A DNA stretch of 64,000 bases, taken from NCBI RefSeq assembly GCF_009834545.1, contig NZ_CP019427.1:682001-746000 (forward strand). Reading direction: 5' to 3'. Below, piece after piece: positions 28,214 through 37,215 of this stretch (position 1 is the first letter of the stretch; every line of letters begins with the position of its first letter). The notes below the pieces were generated by a model. That model did not search any database and was not told the origin of the DNA. It saw only the letters and a list, made by a program, of their open reading frames with translations. The position numbers and the translations under genes were made by a program. The DNA comes from Pseudomonas sp. S04 (GTDB lineage Bacteria > Pseudomonadota > Gammaproteobacteria > Pseudomonadales > Pseudomonadaceae).

Positions 28214-28962
28214 TGAGCGACCGTCATTTCGATCAATTGGCGACCCGTTTCGCGGAAAAAATCTACGGCGGTGCCAAAGGCGCGATCCGCCTCGCGGTGT
28301 TGCAGGCGGACCTGGCGGAAACCTTGCCGGACCGCCCGCTGCGGGTGCTGGACATCGGCGCGGGCCTGGGCCACATGTCGCTGTGGCTGGCCGAGCGCGG
28401 CCACCAGGTGACCCTGGCCGAGCCGGCCGCACCGATGCTCGAAGGGGCGCGCCAGCGTTTCGCCGAGGCCGGACAAACTGCGACCTTCATCCAGGCGCCC
28501 TGGCAGGAACTGCTCGGCCAACTCACCGAGCCCTATGACCTGGTGCTGTGCCATGCGGTGCTGGAGTGGCTGGCCGAACCCCATGCGATTCTGCCGGTGC
28601 TGCATCAACTGACCGCGCAGGGCGGTTGGTTGTCGCTGGCGTTCTACAACCGCGACGCACTGATTTACCGCAATCTGCTCAAGGGTCACTTCCGCAAAAT
28701 GCGCAAGAACGACATGGCGGGCGAGAAGCAGAGCCTGACCCCACAGATGCCTCTGGATCCGCGTGAACTGGCGACGCAACTGCAGGGCCTGTGGACGGTC
28801 GAAACCCAGAGTGGAGTGCGGGTTTTCCATGACTACATGCCCGTGGAATTCCAGGCCCGTGCCGAACTGCTCGACTTGCTGGAGATGGAACTGGCGCACC
28901 GTCGGCACCCGACATTTGCCGGGCTGGGACGTTACCTGCACTGGATCTGCCGCCCGGCCTGA
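28213..28962 (+). CDS. cmoM: tRNA 5-carboxymethoxyuridine methyltransferase
   Basis: A 249-residue SAM-dependent methyltransferase (SmtA/CmoM family; E. coli 261). It begins [20 protein letters not shown], carries motif [21 protein letters not shown] and ends [11 protein letters not shown]. CmoM methylates the carboxyl of cmo5U34 in certain tRNAs to form mcmo5U. The start is set by the family N-terminus and by the TGATG junction with the MazG-like gene. Confidence 0.9.
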   Translation: MSDRHFDQLATRFAEKIYGGAKGAIRLAVLQADLAETLPDRPLRVLDIGAGLGHMSLWLAERGHQVTLAEPAAPMLEGARQRFAEAGQTATFIQAPWQELLGQLTEPYDLVLCHAVLEWLAEPHAILPVLHQLTAQGGWLSLAFYNRDALIYRNLLKGHFRKMRKNDMAGEKQSLTPQMPLDPRELATQLQGLWTVETQSGVRVFHDYMPVEFQARAELLDLLEMELAHRRHPTFAGLGRYLHWICRPA

Positions 28963-28985
28963 CCCCAATACCCGTGGAGGGCATC

Positions 28986-29606
28986 ATGAACCGCCGCCTT
29001 GGATTGATCGCCTTGTGCCTGGGGCTTGGCGCCTGCCAGGGCAGCAACCCGTATGTCGCCAGCTCCAGGCCCTTGCCACCGGCGCCGCCGCAAGCGGCCC
29101 AGACGTTTGATCGCAGCGCCTACCCTGCGGCTCCGCGAGACTTCAGTCGCTACCGCAGTTGGGCCTGGCTCGACGGCCAGATGCCCAATGGCTCGGCCTG
29201 GGCGGACTCGGCTCAGATCGCCGAAACCGTGAGCAACGCCCTCGACCAGCGAGGCCTGCGCCCCTTGCATGACCAGCGCACGGCAGACCTGCTGGTGAGT
29301 GCCGACCTGCACCAGGAAACCCGCTTGCAGCAAGTGCAGGACGATTATGGCTATGGCGCCTACGGTGGTTACAACCGTTATGGCAACGGCTATGGCAGTG
29401 GCGTCGGCATGTACAACACGGTGCCCGTTGTGCGCACCTACCAGATCCAGGTGCTGGTGGTGCGGGTCGATCTGTACGACGCGGGCACCGGCCAACCGGT
29501 GTGGAGTGCCAGTGCTGAAACCAGCGTCGATGGAACGCAACGCGAACGCGGTGACGCATTAAGAGAAGCTGTTCAAAAGGCCGTAGCGGCGTATCCTCCT
29601 TCTTAA
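28986..29606 (+). CDS. DUF4136 lipoprotein (first of a pair)
   Basis: A 206-residue protein with lipobox LGLGAC (Cys17). A Pro-rich segment precedes the DUF4136 beta domain, which has [29 protein letters not shown] and [18 protein letters not shown] Gly/Tyr-rich insert ([19 protein letters not shown]) lies in the middle. The start at 28986 follows GGAGG. Probably an outer-membrane-associated lipoprotein; its role is unknown. Confidence 0.85.
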   Translation: MNRRLGLIALCLGLGACQGSNPYVASSRPLPPAPPQAAQTFDRSAYPAAPRDFSRYRSWAWLDGQMPNGSAWADSAQIAETVSNALDQRGLRPLHDQRTADLLVSADLHQETRLQQVQDDYGYGAYGGYNRYGNGYGSGVGMYNTVPVVRTYQIQVLVVRVDLYDAGTGQPVWSASAETSVDGTQRERGDALREAVQKAVAAYPPS

Positions 29607-29646
29607 TGACTCGCATTCGTGTGCGGGCCTGCACCGGAGAAAAACC

Positions 29647-30204
29647 ATGTTCCGCCGTCTCGCATTTGTGGCATGTGCTGTGTTGCTCAGTGCTTGCCAG
29701 TCCAACCAGATCAATCACGACTTTGACGCCAGCCGCGACTTCGCCGCCTACCACAGTTGGACCTGGAAGGAGCCCGCCCTGCAATATCGCCCGGATGATC
29801 CACGGATCCAGAGCGACCTCACCGAGCAACGTATTCGCCAGTCGGTGGCCGATCAGCTCGACCAGCGCGGCTTGCGCCCGGCAGCCGGGAGCAGCAAGGG
29901 TGACCTTAATGTGCAGACCTACCTGATCATCGAAGAGCGCCAGCAACAGGTCACCACCAACTACGGCGGCGCCTGGGGCAACCCCTGGAACGGTTACTGG
30001 GGCGCACCGATGTACAACGAAACCCGCAATGTCAGCTACAAGGTCGCGACCATCCAGATCGACCTGCTGGACGGCAAGGACGGCAAGTTGGTATGGCGCG
30101 GCAGTGACGAACAGATGCTCAGCAGCTCCCCCAATCCCAGCGATCGCAGCAATGCGATTCGTGAGACCGTGACGCGGATCCTGAGTAACTATCCGCCAAG
30201 ATAA
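29647..30204 (+). CDS. DUF4136 lipoprotein (second of a pair)
   Basis: A 185-residue paralogue of the upstream gene. It has lipobox LLSAC (Cys17), then [31 protein letters not shown] and IQIDLLDGKDGKLVWRG, aligning with the neighbour over the whole DUF4136 domain. Its central insert is GGAWGNPWNGYWGAP. A CGGAGA ribosome site precedes the ATG, 40 bases after the first copy, so the pair is likely one operon produced by tandem duplication. Confidence 0.85.
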   Translation: MFRRLAFVACAVLLSACQSNQINHDFDASRDFAAYHSWTWKEPALQYRPDDPRIQSDLTEQRIRQSVADQLDQRGLRPAAGSSKGDLNVQTYLIIEERQQQVTTNYGGAWGNPWNGYWGAPMYNETRNVSYKVATIQIDLLDGKDGKLVWRGSDEQMLSSSPNPSDRSNAIRETVTRILSNYPPR

Positions 30205-30308
30205 GCACGCCTGACGGACTATCTGGCAGCGGCACTGGCAACTTGCCAGCGCTGCGCGCGTGCGTTGACTACACTGCGAGCACTACTGGAGGTAGCAAGG
30301 AGTGCTCG

Positions 30309-32255
30309 ATGTCTCCTCGTTCATGCTTTCGCGGTCGAAGTCGCCAGCGTGGGGCCATCGGCTTGGTTGCGGCGATGACCCTGGGCCTGGCGCTATTGTT
30401 TGCGCTGTTGGTGGTCGACAGCGGTCGGCTGTATCTGGAACAGCGCAAGTTGCAGCGGGTGGCGGACAGCGCTGCGCTGGAAGCTGTCAGCCGCCGCGGA
30501 AATTGTCTGCCCGGCCTCACAGCAGCTACGTTTGCTGGACAAAACGCGGTTCGTAATGCCTTTGTTGTCGGTCCCTCCAGCACGCTGACCACCACCTGCG
30601 GGGTGCTGGTCACAGCCGCCAGTAACCTGCGTACATTTGCCGTTGATGCCAGCCAGTCCGCGGCCATCCGCGTGGTTGCCACTCAGGTCGTACCGACCTC
30701 TGCGGTGAGCGCGCTACAAGGGTTGTTTGGCGGGACTGCGGTGAGCATCAACACCCCCCTGACGGCGACTGCCGTGGCGGCGAGCCCCAAGCCGACACTG
30801 GCGCAGTTAAGCATTCGCAGTACGCTGCTTAGCGTCGATACGGCCAGGTCGAACATTCTCAATCCGTTGTTTTCCTCGCTGTTGGGCGGCAACGTGAACC
30901 TGACGGCGGTGGGCTGGGATGGCCTGGTCAAGACGGACATCAATCTGCTGAAATTCATGGATCAGTTGGCGATCGAACTGGGCGTCACGGCGGGCGACTA
31001 TACGGCGTTGCTCCAACAGCAAGGCTCGGTCACCCAATTCATCCAGGCGGCGGTCAAGGTAGCACCTATCAATGGCGCCACGGCCGATGTCAAAGCGGCA
31101 CTGGCCAGTCTGCAGGTCGGGGCAATCAATGCGCCACCGATCAAGCTGGGTGACATTCTGCAATTGCAAACCGGAACTACCGCCGCCGGGCTGGATGCGA
31201 CGGTGCAATTGTTCCAGTTGGTGCAAGCCTTCGTGCAGTTGGCTAACAAAAATTCGGCGGTGACTGCCGTTTTGCCGGTCAATGTGCTGGGCCTGCTGGG
31301 CATGACCACCAGGGTCAAAGTGATCCAGCCGCCGCAGTTTTCGGCCGTGGGCGATCCTGAGCTGGCCAAGGTCTCGCCCGAGTTCGGGGTGAACCGGATC
31401 TATGTCAAAACCGCGCAAGTGCGGGCACTGGTCGCGGTGGATCTGTCGCTGATCAACGCGGTGCTGCAGCTCGTCAACTCGCTGTTGAGCGCGGTGGTGG
31501 TCACGATCAACACGTTGCTGGCCCCCGGCTGTTTGCTGGGCGGAAGTTGTACGCAGACGGACCTGCAAATATTGCCGGCAGGTCTCAATCTGGATGTCGG
31601 GCTGGAGGCTGGCGTGGGCTCCAGTTATGTCACTGACTACGCCTGTAACCTGCCCACCCGCAAAAGCCTGACCGCGACCACGGAAGTCACCGCGCTCAAG
31701 CTCAAGGTCGGTCGTATCGACCCGGCAACCTGGTTTTCCTCCTTGTCGTCACCGGCACCGACTCCGATCACCCTCTACGACATTGGCAGTTTGGCCTGCC
31801 AGGGACACTTGCTGGCCCCCATGACCTGTGGTGCGCGCACCCCCTTTGCTGGTGGCGGCGCTGAAATCATGATCGATTCATCGGTGGTGGGCAGCAAAGA
31901 GTCCAACTATGTCTATGACAATCCCAAGGACGTCAACGTAGCGCCCATACCGCTGCACTCGGTTGCCGTTTCCGATGTCGTGGGTAGCTTGAGCGGGACG
32001 CTGGGTGGGGTGAAGCTCAAATCCTATCCGGTGACGCTCAGCTCCGGTCTGCTTGGCCTGGTGCTGGGTACGCTGCTCTCGACGCTGACCCAGGTCTTCG
32101 ATTTGCTGACCGTTGCGATCAATGGCCTGCTGGCGCCCTTGGTCGACCCGCTGCTGAACAGCCTGTTGTTCAATCTGGGGATTGATGTCAACAAGGTCGA
32201 TGTGGGATTCAACCTGACCTGTGGGCAAAAAGGCAAAGCCTATCTGGTGATCTAG
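30309..32255 (+). CDS. tadG: Flp pilus assembly protein TadG
   Basis: A 648-residue protein with an N-terminal TadE/G-type membrane helix (GAIGLVAAMTLGLALLFALL) after a basic leader and a long hydrophilic, periplasmic or extracellular C-terminal part. TadG-like proteins are part of Flp pilus assembly. The helix lacks the Glu5 of true pilins, as usual in TadG. AAGGAG precedes the ATG at 30309. The gene stands apart from the main tad operon, on the other side of pprA. Its stop overlaps the pprA stop inside CTAG. Confidence 0.8.
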   Translation: MSPRSCFRGRSRQRGAIGLVAAMTLGLALLFALLVVDSGRLYLEQRKLQRVADSAALEAVSRRGNCLPGLTAATFAGQNAVRNAFVVGPSSTLTTTCGVLVTAASNLRTFAVDASQSAAIRVVATQVVPTSAVSALQGLFGGTAVSINTPLTATAVAASPKPTLAQLSIRSTLLSVDTARSNILNPLFSSLLGGNVNLTAVGWDGLVKTDINLLKFMDQLAIELGVTAGDYTALLQQQGSVTQFIQAAVKVAPINGATADVKAALASLQVGAINAPPIKLGDILQLQTGTTAAGLDATVQLFQLVQAFVQLANKNSAVTAVLPVNVLGLLGMTTRVKVIQPPQFSAVGDPELAKVSPEFGVNRIYVKTAQVRALVAVDLSLINAVLQLVNSLLSAVVVTINTLLAPGCLLGGSCTQTDLQILPAGLNLDVGLEAGVGSSYVTDYACNLPTRKSLTATTEVTALKLKVGRIDPATWFSSLSSPAPTPITLYDIGSLACQGHLLAPMTCGARTPFAGGGAEIMIDSSVVGSKESNYVYDNPKDVNVAPIPLHSVAVSDVVGSLSGTLGGVKLKSYPVTLSSGLLGLVLGTLLSTLTQVFDLLTVAINGLLAPLVDPLLNSLLFNLGIDVNKVDVGFNLTCGQKGKAYLVI

Positions 32256-34996
32256 GCCGGCGGCACAATCGGCAACTCAATGCAGAAACAAGCACCCAGC
32301 TCGGCATTGAGCACGCTCAACTGGCCGCCCATGTTCTGCACGATGCCATAGCTCACCGACAACCCCAGGCCGGTGCCGACACCCACCGGCTTGGTGGTGA
32401 AGAACGGTTCGAAGATGCGCTCCAGCAGGCGCGGGTCGATGCCGCCGCCGTTGTCTTCGACCCACAGGCGCACCACGCGCGCATCGGCTTCGGCGCGCAG
32501 GCTGATCCAGGGTTCGAATTCGCGCTGCACTTCACGCTTGCTCAACAGGGCATCGCGGGCATTGACCAGCAGGTTGATCAACACTTGCTCGAGTTGATCG
32601 ACATGGCCGCGGACCTGTACCTCGAAGTCGAGGGAGGGGATGCGCAACTCCACGCCTTTGCCGCGCATGCCTTCGGCCAGCAGGGCCAAGGTGCCTTCCA
32701 CTGCCTGGGCCGGATTGAACGGCTGCTGCTCGATCTCCGAACGCCGGCCAAACACCCGCATGTGATCGACCACCCGCGCCGCGCGCTGGACCTGGGTGTC
32801 GATCCGGCTGAGCTTGTCTTGCAGGTAGTCGACCGGTACCTCGCCGTTGCTCAAGCGCTTGAGCACATTGACGATGGCCATGCGCATGACGTTGAGTGGC
32901 TGGTTGATTTCATGAGCCAGGCCCGTGGCCATTTCCCCAAGGGTGGCCATCTTGGCGCTTTGCATCAGCTGTTGCTGGGAGCGCCGCACTTCAGTGTTGT
33001 CGCGGCCCACCGCCTGGACTTCCAGCAGTTGCCCCTGTTCATCGAACACGCCGCGGTCCGACCACACCCACCAGGCGTGTTCGCGACCCGGCAGTTGCAG
33101 GCTGATTTCTGCGGTGCTGACCGGGAACTCCGGCGTCAGTTGCTGGATGCGCAGCAGGAAGGCAACGCGCTGCTCGGCTGACAACCAACTGCCCAGGTCG
33201 ACCCCCGGCAATTGCTCCGGCGGGCATTCCAGGTACTTGGCCAGCGGACGGTTGGCGAAGGTCAGCGTCAAGTCGGGACGATAACGGCAGATCATCGCCG
33301 GCGAATCCTCCACCAGGATCCGGTAGCGCTCCTCGCTCTGGCGGACCTGCTCGGTGGCCAGGGTGGCTTCGGTATCGTCCAGCCACAGGCCGACCGCCTC
33401 GACTGGCAAACCCAGGTCATTGCGCAGCAACCGGGCCTCATCCAACAGCCAGTGGTAATCGCCGGCCCGGTCACGCATGCGGTAGCGTGCACGCACATTG
33501 CCTTCGCGCAACAGCTGGCGCGTGCGGGCGAAATACAGGTCGCGATCGTCAGGGTGAATCCGCTCGATCAGGCTGGTTTCCGTCAGTTCGCTCAGTTGCC
33601 AGCCGAGCAGCGGCAGCAGGCTGTCACTGAAAAAGCATGGTTGCAGGGCACCTTCCTCATACCGCTGTACGTAGATCACCGCGGGCGAACTGGCGATCAG
33701 ATTGTCCAGCCGGGCATGGGCGGCGGCGGCCTGTTGCTGCTGGTTCTTGATGTCGCTGATGTCGAGCATGACCCCCACTGGCCGACGTTGCTCGCCCAAC
33801 TGCAACAGCTGGCCTTGCAGGCGATACCAGATCGGCGCCTGGAACTCGTCGCGAGCTTGCAGGCGCACACTGAGTAGCAGCGGTCGGTCGCCCTGCAGCA
33901 GGTCCTGCAGGCGGCTCTGCAGCTCGGCACGGTCGACCGGATGGAACACCGCCAGCCATTCGCCGAGGGACAATCGCGCGTGTTCCAGGTGCAGGTTGCG
34001 GGCCAGTTGCGGGGCCAGTTGCACCCCCTCGTGCAGTTCCCACCAGCCGCTGCCGAGCAGCCCTTGCAGGGCATCGAGGCGTTGCAGTTGCTGCTGTTGT
34101 TGCTGCTCACGCAAGCGCCCCAGTAGCGGCGCGGCCAGGGCGGCGAGCAGCAGCAACCAGTCACGCTCACCGAGGGCTGGCGCAGGCTGCACTGCCGGAT
34201 AAAAACCACAGAGCAGCCAGGCACCGATCCCGTGGGCGTCGCGATACGGCACCAGTAAGCCTTCGGCATCGGCAAAAATGTCCCGCAGACGCGGCGCAAG
34301 ACTGACACCTGCAGCATCATGCAACGCGTGGGGACGACTGCCGTCCAGGCTGTCCAGGGCGCTGCCCAGCGACTGATCGGTGTGCCAGAGCCGGGGAGCA
34401 TCGTGGGCGTGGTAATGGCTGTGGATCCGCCAGTCCTGTTGCGCCTCATCGAGCAGGACAATCGCCACACAGGGGATTCGCCACTGCTGGGCCAGGTCCT
34501 GCAATTGCTCACGCAGAACCTGTGGCAAGCGCGACAGGCTGCACAGGCGCAGGTGTTCACTGCAGCGTGCGGCCAGCGCCTGGCAGGTGTCCCGGGCCTG
34601 GGCCTGTTGCCGCTCTTGCAGCAAATCATCGATATCGAGCAATTGCAGGAGCCAGCCATCCTCAGCCGGTTGTGCCCAGCCGCGCAGGTGCAGGGTGGTT
34701 GCACCAAGACCTGTGAAGTCCAGGTCCAGGCTGTGTCCGTGCCATTCGCTGGGCGGGCCTTCGACGGCCAGCCGGCTGCCGGGCAGGAGGTAGTCGCTCA
34801 GGTGCAGGGCGGTGCTGCCCGATAATCGATGGGCGAGCAAATCGCGCATGGGGCCGCTGATCTGTAGCACCCGGCCTTGCGAGTCCAGGTGCAATTGCAG
34901 CCCCACGCTGGGCACCACCGGGCGCGCAAGGGTGTCGAGTGGCAGGGTAGGGGAACGCTGCAACAGTCGCCCGAACAGCTTGCCGGCAGGACTCAA
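32252..34996 (-). CDS. pprA: PAS-domain sensor histidine kinase PprA
   Basis: A 914-residue cytoplasmic-type kinase without obvious membrane helices. It has several PAS domains, a GAF-like region (about 160-290), a HisKA domain with the phospho-acceptor His in GLAHEINQPLNVM, and a HATPase domain with NLLVNARDAL, WVEDNGGGIDP and GTGLGLSVS. In P. aeruginosa PprA/PprB control Flp pili, the CupE fimbriae and biofilm adhesins. The start is a TTG overlapping the tadE-like stop, so it depends on coupled translation; no good ribosome site is visible, and a later start is possible. Confidence 0.85.
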   Translation of the reverse strand: MSPAGKLFGRLLQRSPTLPLDTLARPVVPSVGLQLHLDSQGRVLQISGPMRDLLAHRLSGSTALHLSDYLLPGSRLAVEGPPSEWHGHSLDLDFTGLGATTLHLRGWAQPAEDGWLLQLLDIDDLLQERQQAQARDTCQALAARCSEHLRLCSLSRLPQVLREQLQDLAQQWRIPCVAIVLLDEAQQDWRIHSHYHAHDAPRLWHTDQSLGSALDSLDGSRPHALHDAAGVSLAPRLRDIFADAEGLLVPYRDAHGIGAWLLCGFYPAVQPAPALGERDWLLLLAALAAPLLGRLREQQQQQQLQRLDALQGLLGSGWWELHEGVQLAPQLARNLHLEHARLSLGEWLAVFHPVDRAELQSRLQDLLQGDRPLLLSVRLQARDEFQAPIWYRLQGQLLQLGEQRRPVGVMLDISDIKNQQQQAAAAHARLDNLIASSPAVIYVQRYEEGALQPCFFSDSLLPLLGWQLSELTETSLIERIHPDDRDLYFARTRQLLREGNVRARYRMRDRAGDYHWLLDEARLLRNDLGLPVEAVGLWLDDTEATLATEQVRQSEERYRILVEDSPAMICRYRPDLTLTFANRPLAKYLECPPEQLPGVDLGSWLSAEQRVAFLLRIQQLTPEFPVSTAEISLQLPGREHAWWVWSDRGVFDEQGQLLEVQAVGRDNTEVRRSQQQLMQSAKMATLGEMATGLAHEINQPLNVMRMAIVNVLKRLSNGEVPVDYLQDKLSRIDTQVQRAARVVDHMRVFGRRSEIEQQPFNPAQAVEGTLALLAEGMRGKGVELRIPSLDFEVQVRGHVDQLEQVLINLLVNARDALLSKREVQREFEPWISLRAEADARVVRLWVEDNGGGIDPRLLERIFEPFFTTKPVGVGTGLGLSVSYGIVQNMGGQLSVLNAELGACFCIELPIVPPA

Positions 34997-35439
34997 AATT
35001 GAATGCTCGACTGCGCACTCAGGCTGGTTGGCAGGCTGGGAACCGTGCCCAATCCCGGCAACACCAAAAACGGAATCACCTGGTTGAGCTTGCTGGTGGG
35101 GTAGCTCACGCTAGCGGTCAACTGACCGGCGCTGTAGACCGCCTTGGCATCGCCGCCAGTGCCGTAGGTGAGGTTGAAGGCCTTGGGCACCCAGGACAGT
35201 TGTTGCTGCAGGACGGAGTTGGCGAGATTGACCACCGCGGTTGGGTAGTCGCTGGTATTGGGGTCCATGGCGACGCTGCGCCGCACCGCCTCGGCCGTGG
35301 CTTCATTGAAGGACTGCATCAGCAACAGCGGCACGCTGTAACTGACGATGGCGTAGAACACCGCAAAAAAAATCACGAACACCAAGGCGAACTCAATGGC
35401 GACAGCGCCTTTTTGTGTGTGTGGCAGGTCTGTTTTCAT
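34993..35439 (-). CDS. TadE-type pseudopilin (Flp pilus assembly)
   Basis: A 148-residue protein. The leader MKTDLPHTQKG precedes AVAIEFALVF: a Gly before the cleavage site with Glu5-Phe6, the TadE/TadF prepilin-like motif, so FppA should process it. A single membrane helix is followed by a periplasmic domain. The MKTD start is chosen because upstream sequence is antisense to fppA. Its stop overlaps the start of pprA, tying a pilus subunit to its regulator in one transcript. Confidence 0.82.
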   Translation of the reverse strand: MKTDLPHTQKGAVAIEFALVFVIFFAVFYAIVSYSVPLLLMQSFNEATAEAVRRSVAMDPNTSDYPTAVVNLANSVLQQQLSWVPKAFNLTYGTGGDAKAVYSAGQLTASVSYPTSKLNQVIPFLVLPGLGTVPSLPTSLSAQSSIQF

Positions 35440-35496
35440 GAGTGCGTCTACCCTGACTACTACGACGTGCCTTGAGCATAGAATCATTCCGCCAAC

Positions 35497-35985
35497 ATGG
35501 ACGATTATTCCCTGATGCACAGTCTTGTCCTGATGATCTGGCTGGCGCTGTGCGCGGTCCAGGATGTCCAGCAACGCCACATTGGCAATCGCCTGACCTT
35601 GGGAGCGGGGGCTGCGGCATTGGCCTATCTGCTCTGGAGCGGCACTACCTGGCTGGGCGCACCGGCCGAGCAGGGTGGCTGGGCTTTCCTTCTGGCAGTG
35701 GCGTTCACTTTGCCGGGTTATGCGCTGGGACGGATGGGCGCCGGCGACGTGAAGATGATGGCGACGATCGGCTTGGCCACCGAGCCGGTCCATTTGCTGG
35801 GCAGTTTTATCGGTGCCGGGGTCCTGAGTGCCCTCTGGCTGTTATTGGCGCCAACGGTCTGGCCACTTATGGCTCAAGGACTTAGGAAGCGTGTTGTGTT
35901 TCTTGCACCTGAGCTGTCAAAAAACCCACCTTTTGCCCCGTTCGTTTTCCTCGGCATGTTTCTGACGATGGCCTGGATTCAATAG
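35497..35985 (+). CDS. fppA: Prepilin peptidase of the Flp/Tad system
   Basis: A 162-residue aspartic protease (TadV/CpaA type, peptidase family A24) with 4-5 membrane helices. The catalytic aspartates lie in CAVQDVQQRHI (about Asp23) and GRMGAGDVKMM (about Asp84). It cleaves the leader of Flp pilins and of TadE-like pseudopilins. Compared with PilD it lacks the N-terminal methylase domain, as expected. It is divergent from the TadE-like gene and precedes pprB. Confidence 0.92.
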   Translation: MDDYSLMHSLVLMIWLALCAVQDVQQRHIGNRLTLGAGAAALAYLLWSGTTWLGAPAEQGGWAFLLAVAFTLPGYALGRMGAGDVKMMATIGLATEPVHLLGSFIGAGVLSALWLLLAPTVWPLMAQGLRKRVVFLAPELSKNPPFAPFVFLGMFLTMAWIQ

Positions 35986-36110
35986 GCTCCGTGCAGCTAT
36001 ATCGCTATGTACATAGTCAGGAAGTACGTCTATTTTCAGATCACAAGTTGTACAGTTCCCGGCTGTAGGTACAGCAATCATCAACCTTCGGCCTGAGCAT
36101 GGAGTGGCGC

Positions 36111-36902
36111 GTGAACAAGTCCCCATCGGCAGTAAAAGTATTAGTGGTCGACGATGAACCGTTGATTGTTGAAGAGCTCTGCGAACTCCTCGAAAACAGC
36201 GGTTACTCCTGCATTCCCTGTGAGTCCGGCCAACAGGCCATCGAGCTCTTTTGCCAGGACACCGATATCGGCCTGGTGCTCTGTGACTTGCGCATGCCAG
36301 ACCTCGATGGCATCGAGTTGGTGCATGCGCTACAGCGTGTGGCGGGCAAGCACCGAGCGTTCGAAGCGATCATGCTCACTGGGCGAGCCGACAAGCAGGA
36401 TGTGATCAAGGCGCTGCGGGCCGGGATTGCGGACTACTACCAGAAACCGATCAACCTCAATGAACTGCTGGAGGGTCTGCAGCGCCAGGAGGCAGCCCTG
36501 CAGGAGCGGCAGAAGGAGTTGCAGCTGGGGCATTTGAACCAGAAGCTGCAGCACCTTTCCGAAACCATCAACGACCTCTACCAGGACATCGACAAAGCCC
36601 GCCGGGCACCGTCGGCCGACGCCTCGCATACCCTCGCAGCCGACGCCGCAAGTGCCGCAGGGCAAGCTCAGATCCCGGCCCTGTTCAACCAGCTTTCACC
36701 CCGTCAGCTGGACGTCGCGCGCCTGGTCGGCAAGGGCCAGACCAACTATCAGATCGCCTGCGAGCTGGGCATCACCGAGAACACGGTGAAGCTGTATGTG
36801 TCCCAGGTCCTGCGCTTGACCCACATGCATAACCGCACGCAGTTGGCGTTGGCGTTGTCGCCGAGCAATTCGGGAATGCGCCGGCAAGTGACCGCGCATT
36901 AA
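36111..36902 (+). CDS. pprB: Response regulator PprB
   Basis: A two-domain regulator of about 263 residues. A receiver (VLVVDDEPLIV; acceptor Asp in LVLCDLRMPDLDG; QKPI) and a coiled-coil linker (about 130-165) precede a LuxR-type helix-turn-helix with LSPRQLDVARLVGKGQTNYQ and GITENTVKLYVSQVL. PprB activates flp/tad transcription in P. aeruginosa. GTG at 36111 has GGAG six bases upstream; an ATG at 36099 would add four residues with a poorer ribosome site. PprA is encoded on the opposite strand nearby. Confidence 0.88.
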   Translation: MNKSPSAVKVLVVDDEPLIVEELCELLENSGYSCIPCESGQQAIELFCQDTDIGLVLCDLRMPDLDGIELVHALQRVAGKHRAFEAIMLTGRADKQDVIKALRAGIADYYQKPINLNELLEGLQRQEAALQERQKELQLGHLNQKLQHLSETINDLYQDIDKARRAPSADASHTLAADAASAAGQAQIPALFNQLSPRQLDVARLVGKGQTNYQIACELGITENTVKLYVSQVLRLTHMHNRTQLALALSPSNSGMRRQVTAH

Positions 36903-36925
36903 GCGCTGGGCACTCGCCTGCGGCG

Positions 36926-37198
36926 CTAGTCGCTGCTCTGCAAGTGGCCTTCCTTGCCCTGCTCGAACAGGTCTGGAATATCGTAGGTGAATTTTTTCAG
37001 CCAGCGTTGCATCGCCAGCTCACGCTCCATCGCGGTGGCTGTCTGCGGGATGGGCGAGGCAACCTGGTTGCTGCTTTGCAGCGTCAGCCAGCCCTCGGTC
37101 TCCTGTTGTTGCACCGAGGAGGGGCCCGGGTCGATGGCCATGGCGCTCAGAGGCAGGCACAACACAAGCAGGCCGCCAGCAATGTTCAGTGTGGACAT
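36926..37198 (-). CDS. Small exported protein of the tad operon (PA4298-like)
   Basis: A 90-residue protein with a signal peptide (MSTLNIAGGLLVLCLPLSAMA) and a short polar mature part with MQRWLKKFTYDIPDLFEQGK near its end. The ATG has GGAG upstream; a GTG seven codons earlier would overlap tadD. It closes the tad operon, matching the small gene beside tadD in PAO1. Unknown function. Confidence 0.7.
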   Translation of the reverse strand: MSTLNIAGGLLVLCLPLSAMAIDPGPSSVQQQETEGWLTLQSSNQVASPIPQTATAMERELAMQRWLKKFTYDIPDLFEQGKEGHLQSSD

Positions 37199-37215
37199 GA
37201 GCCTTCTCCGGTAAA

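Noticed and set aside
32585..33877. Plus-strand frames inside pprA
   Set aside because: Antisense of PAS and kinase domains; no ribosome sites or domain features.
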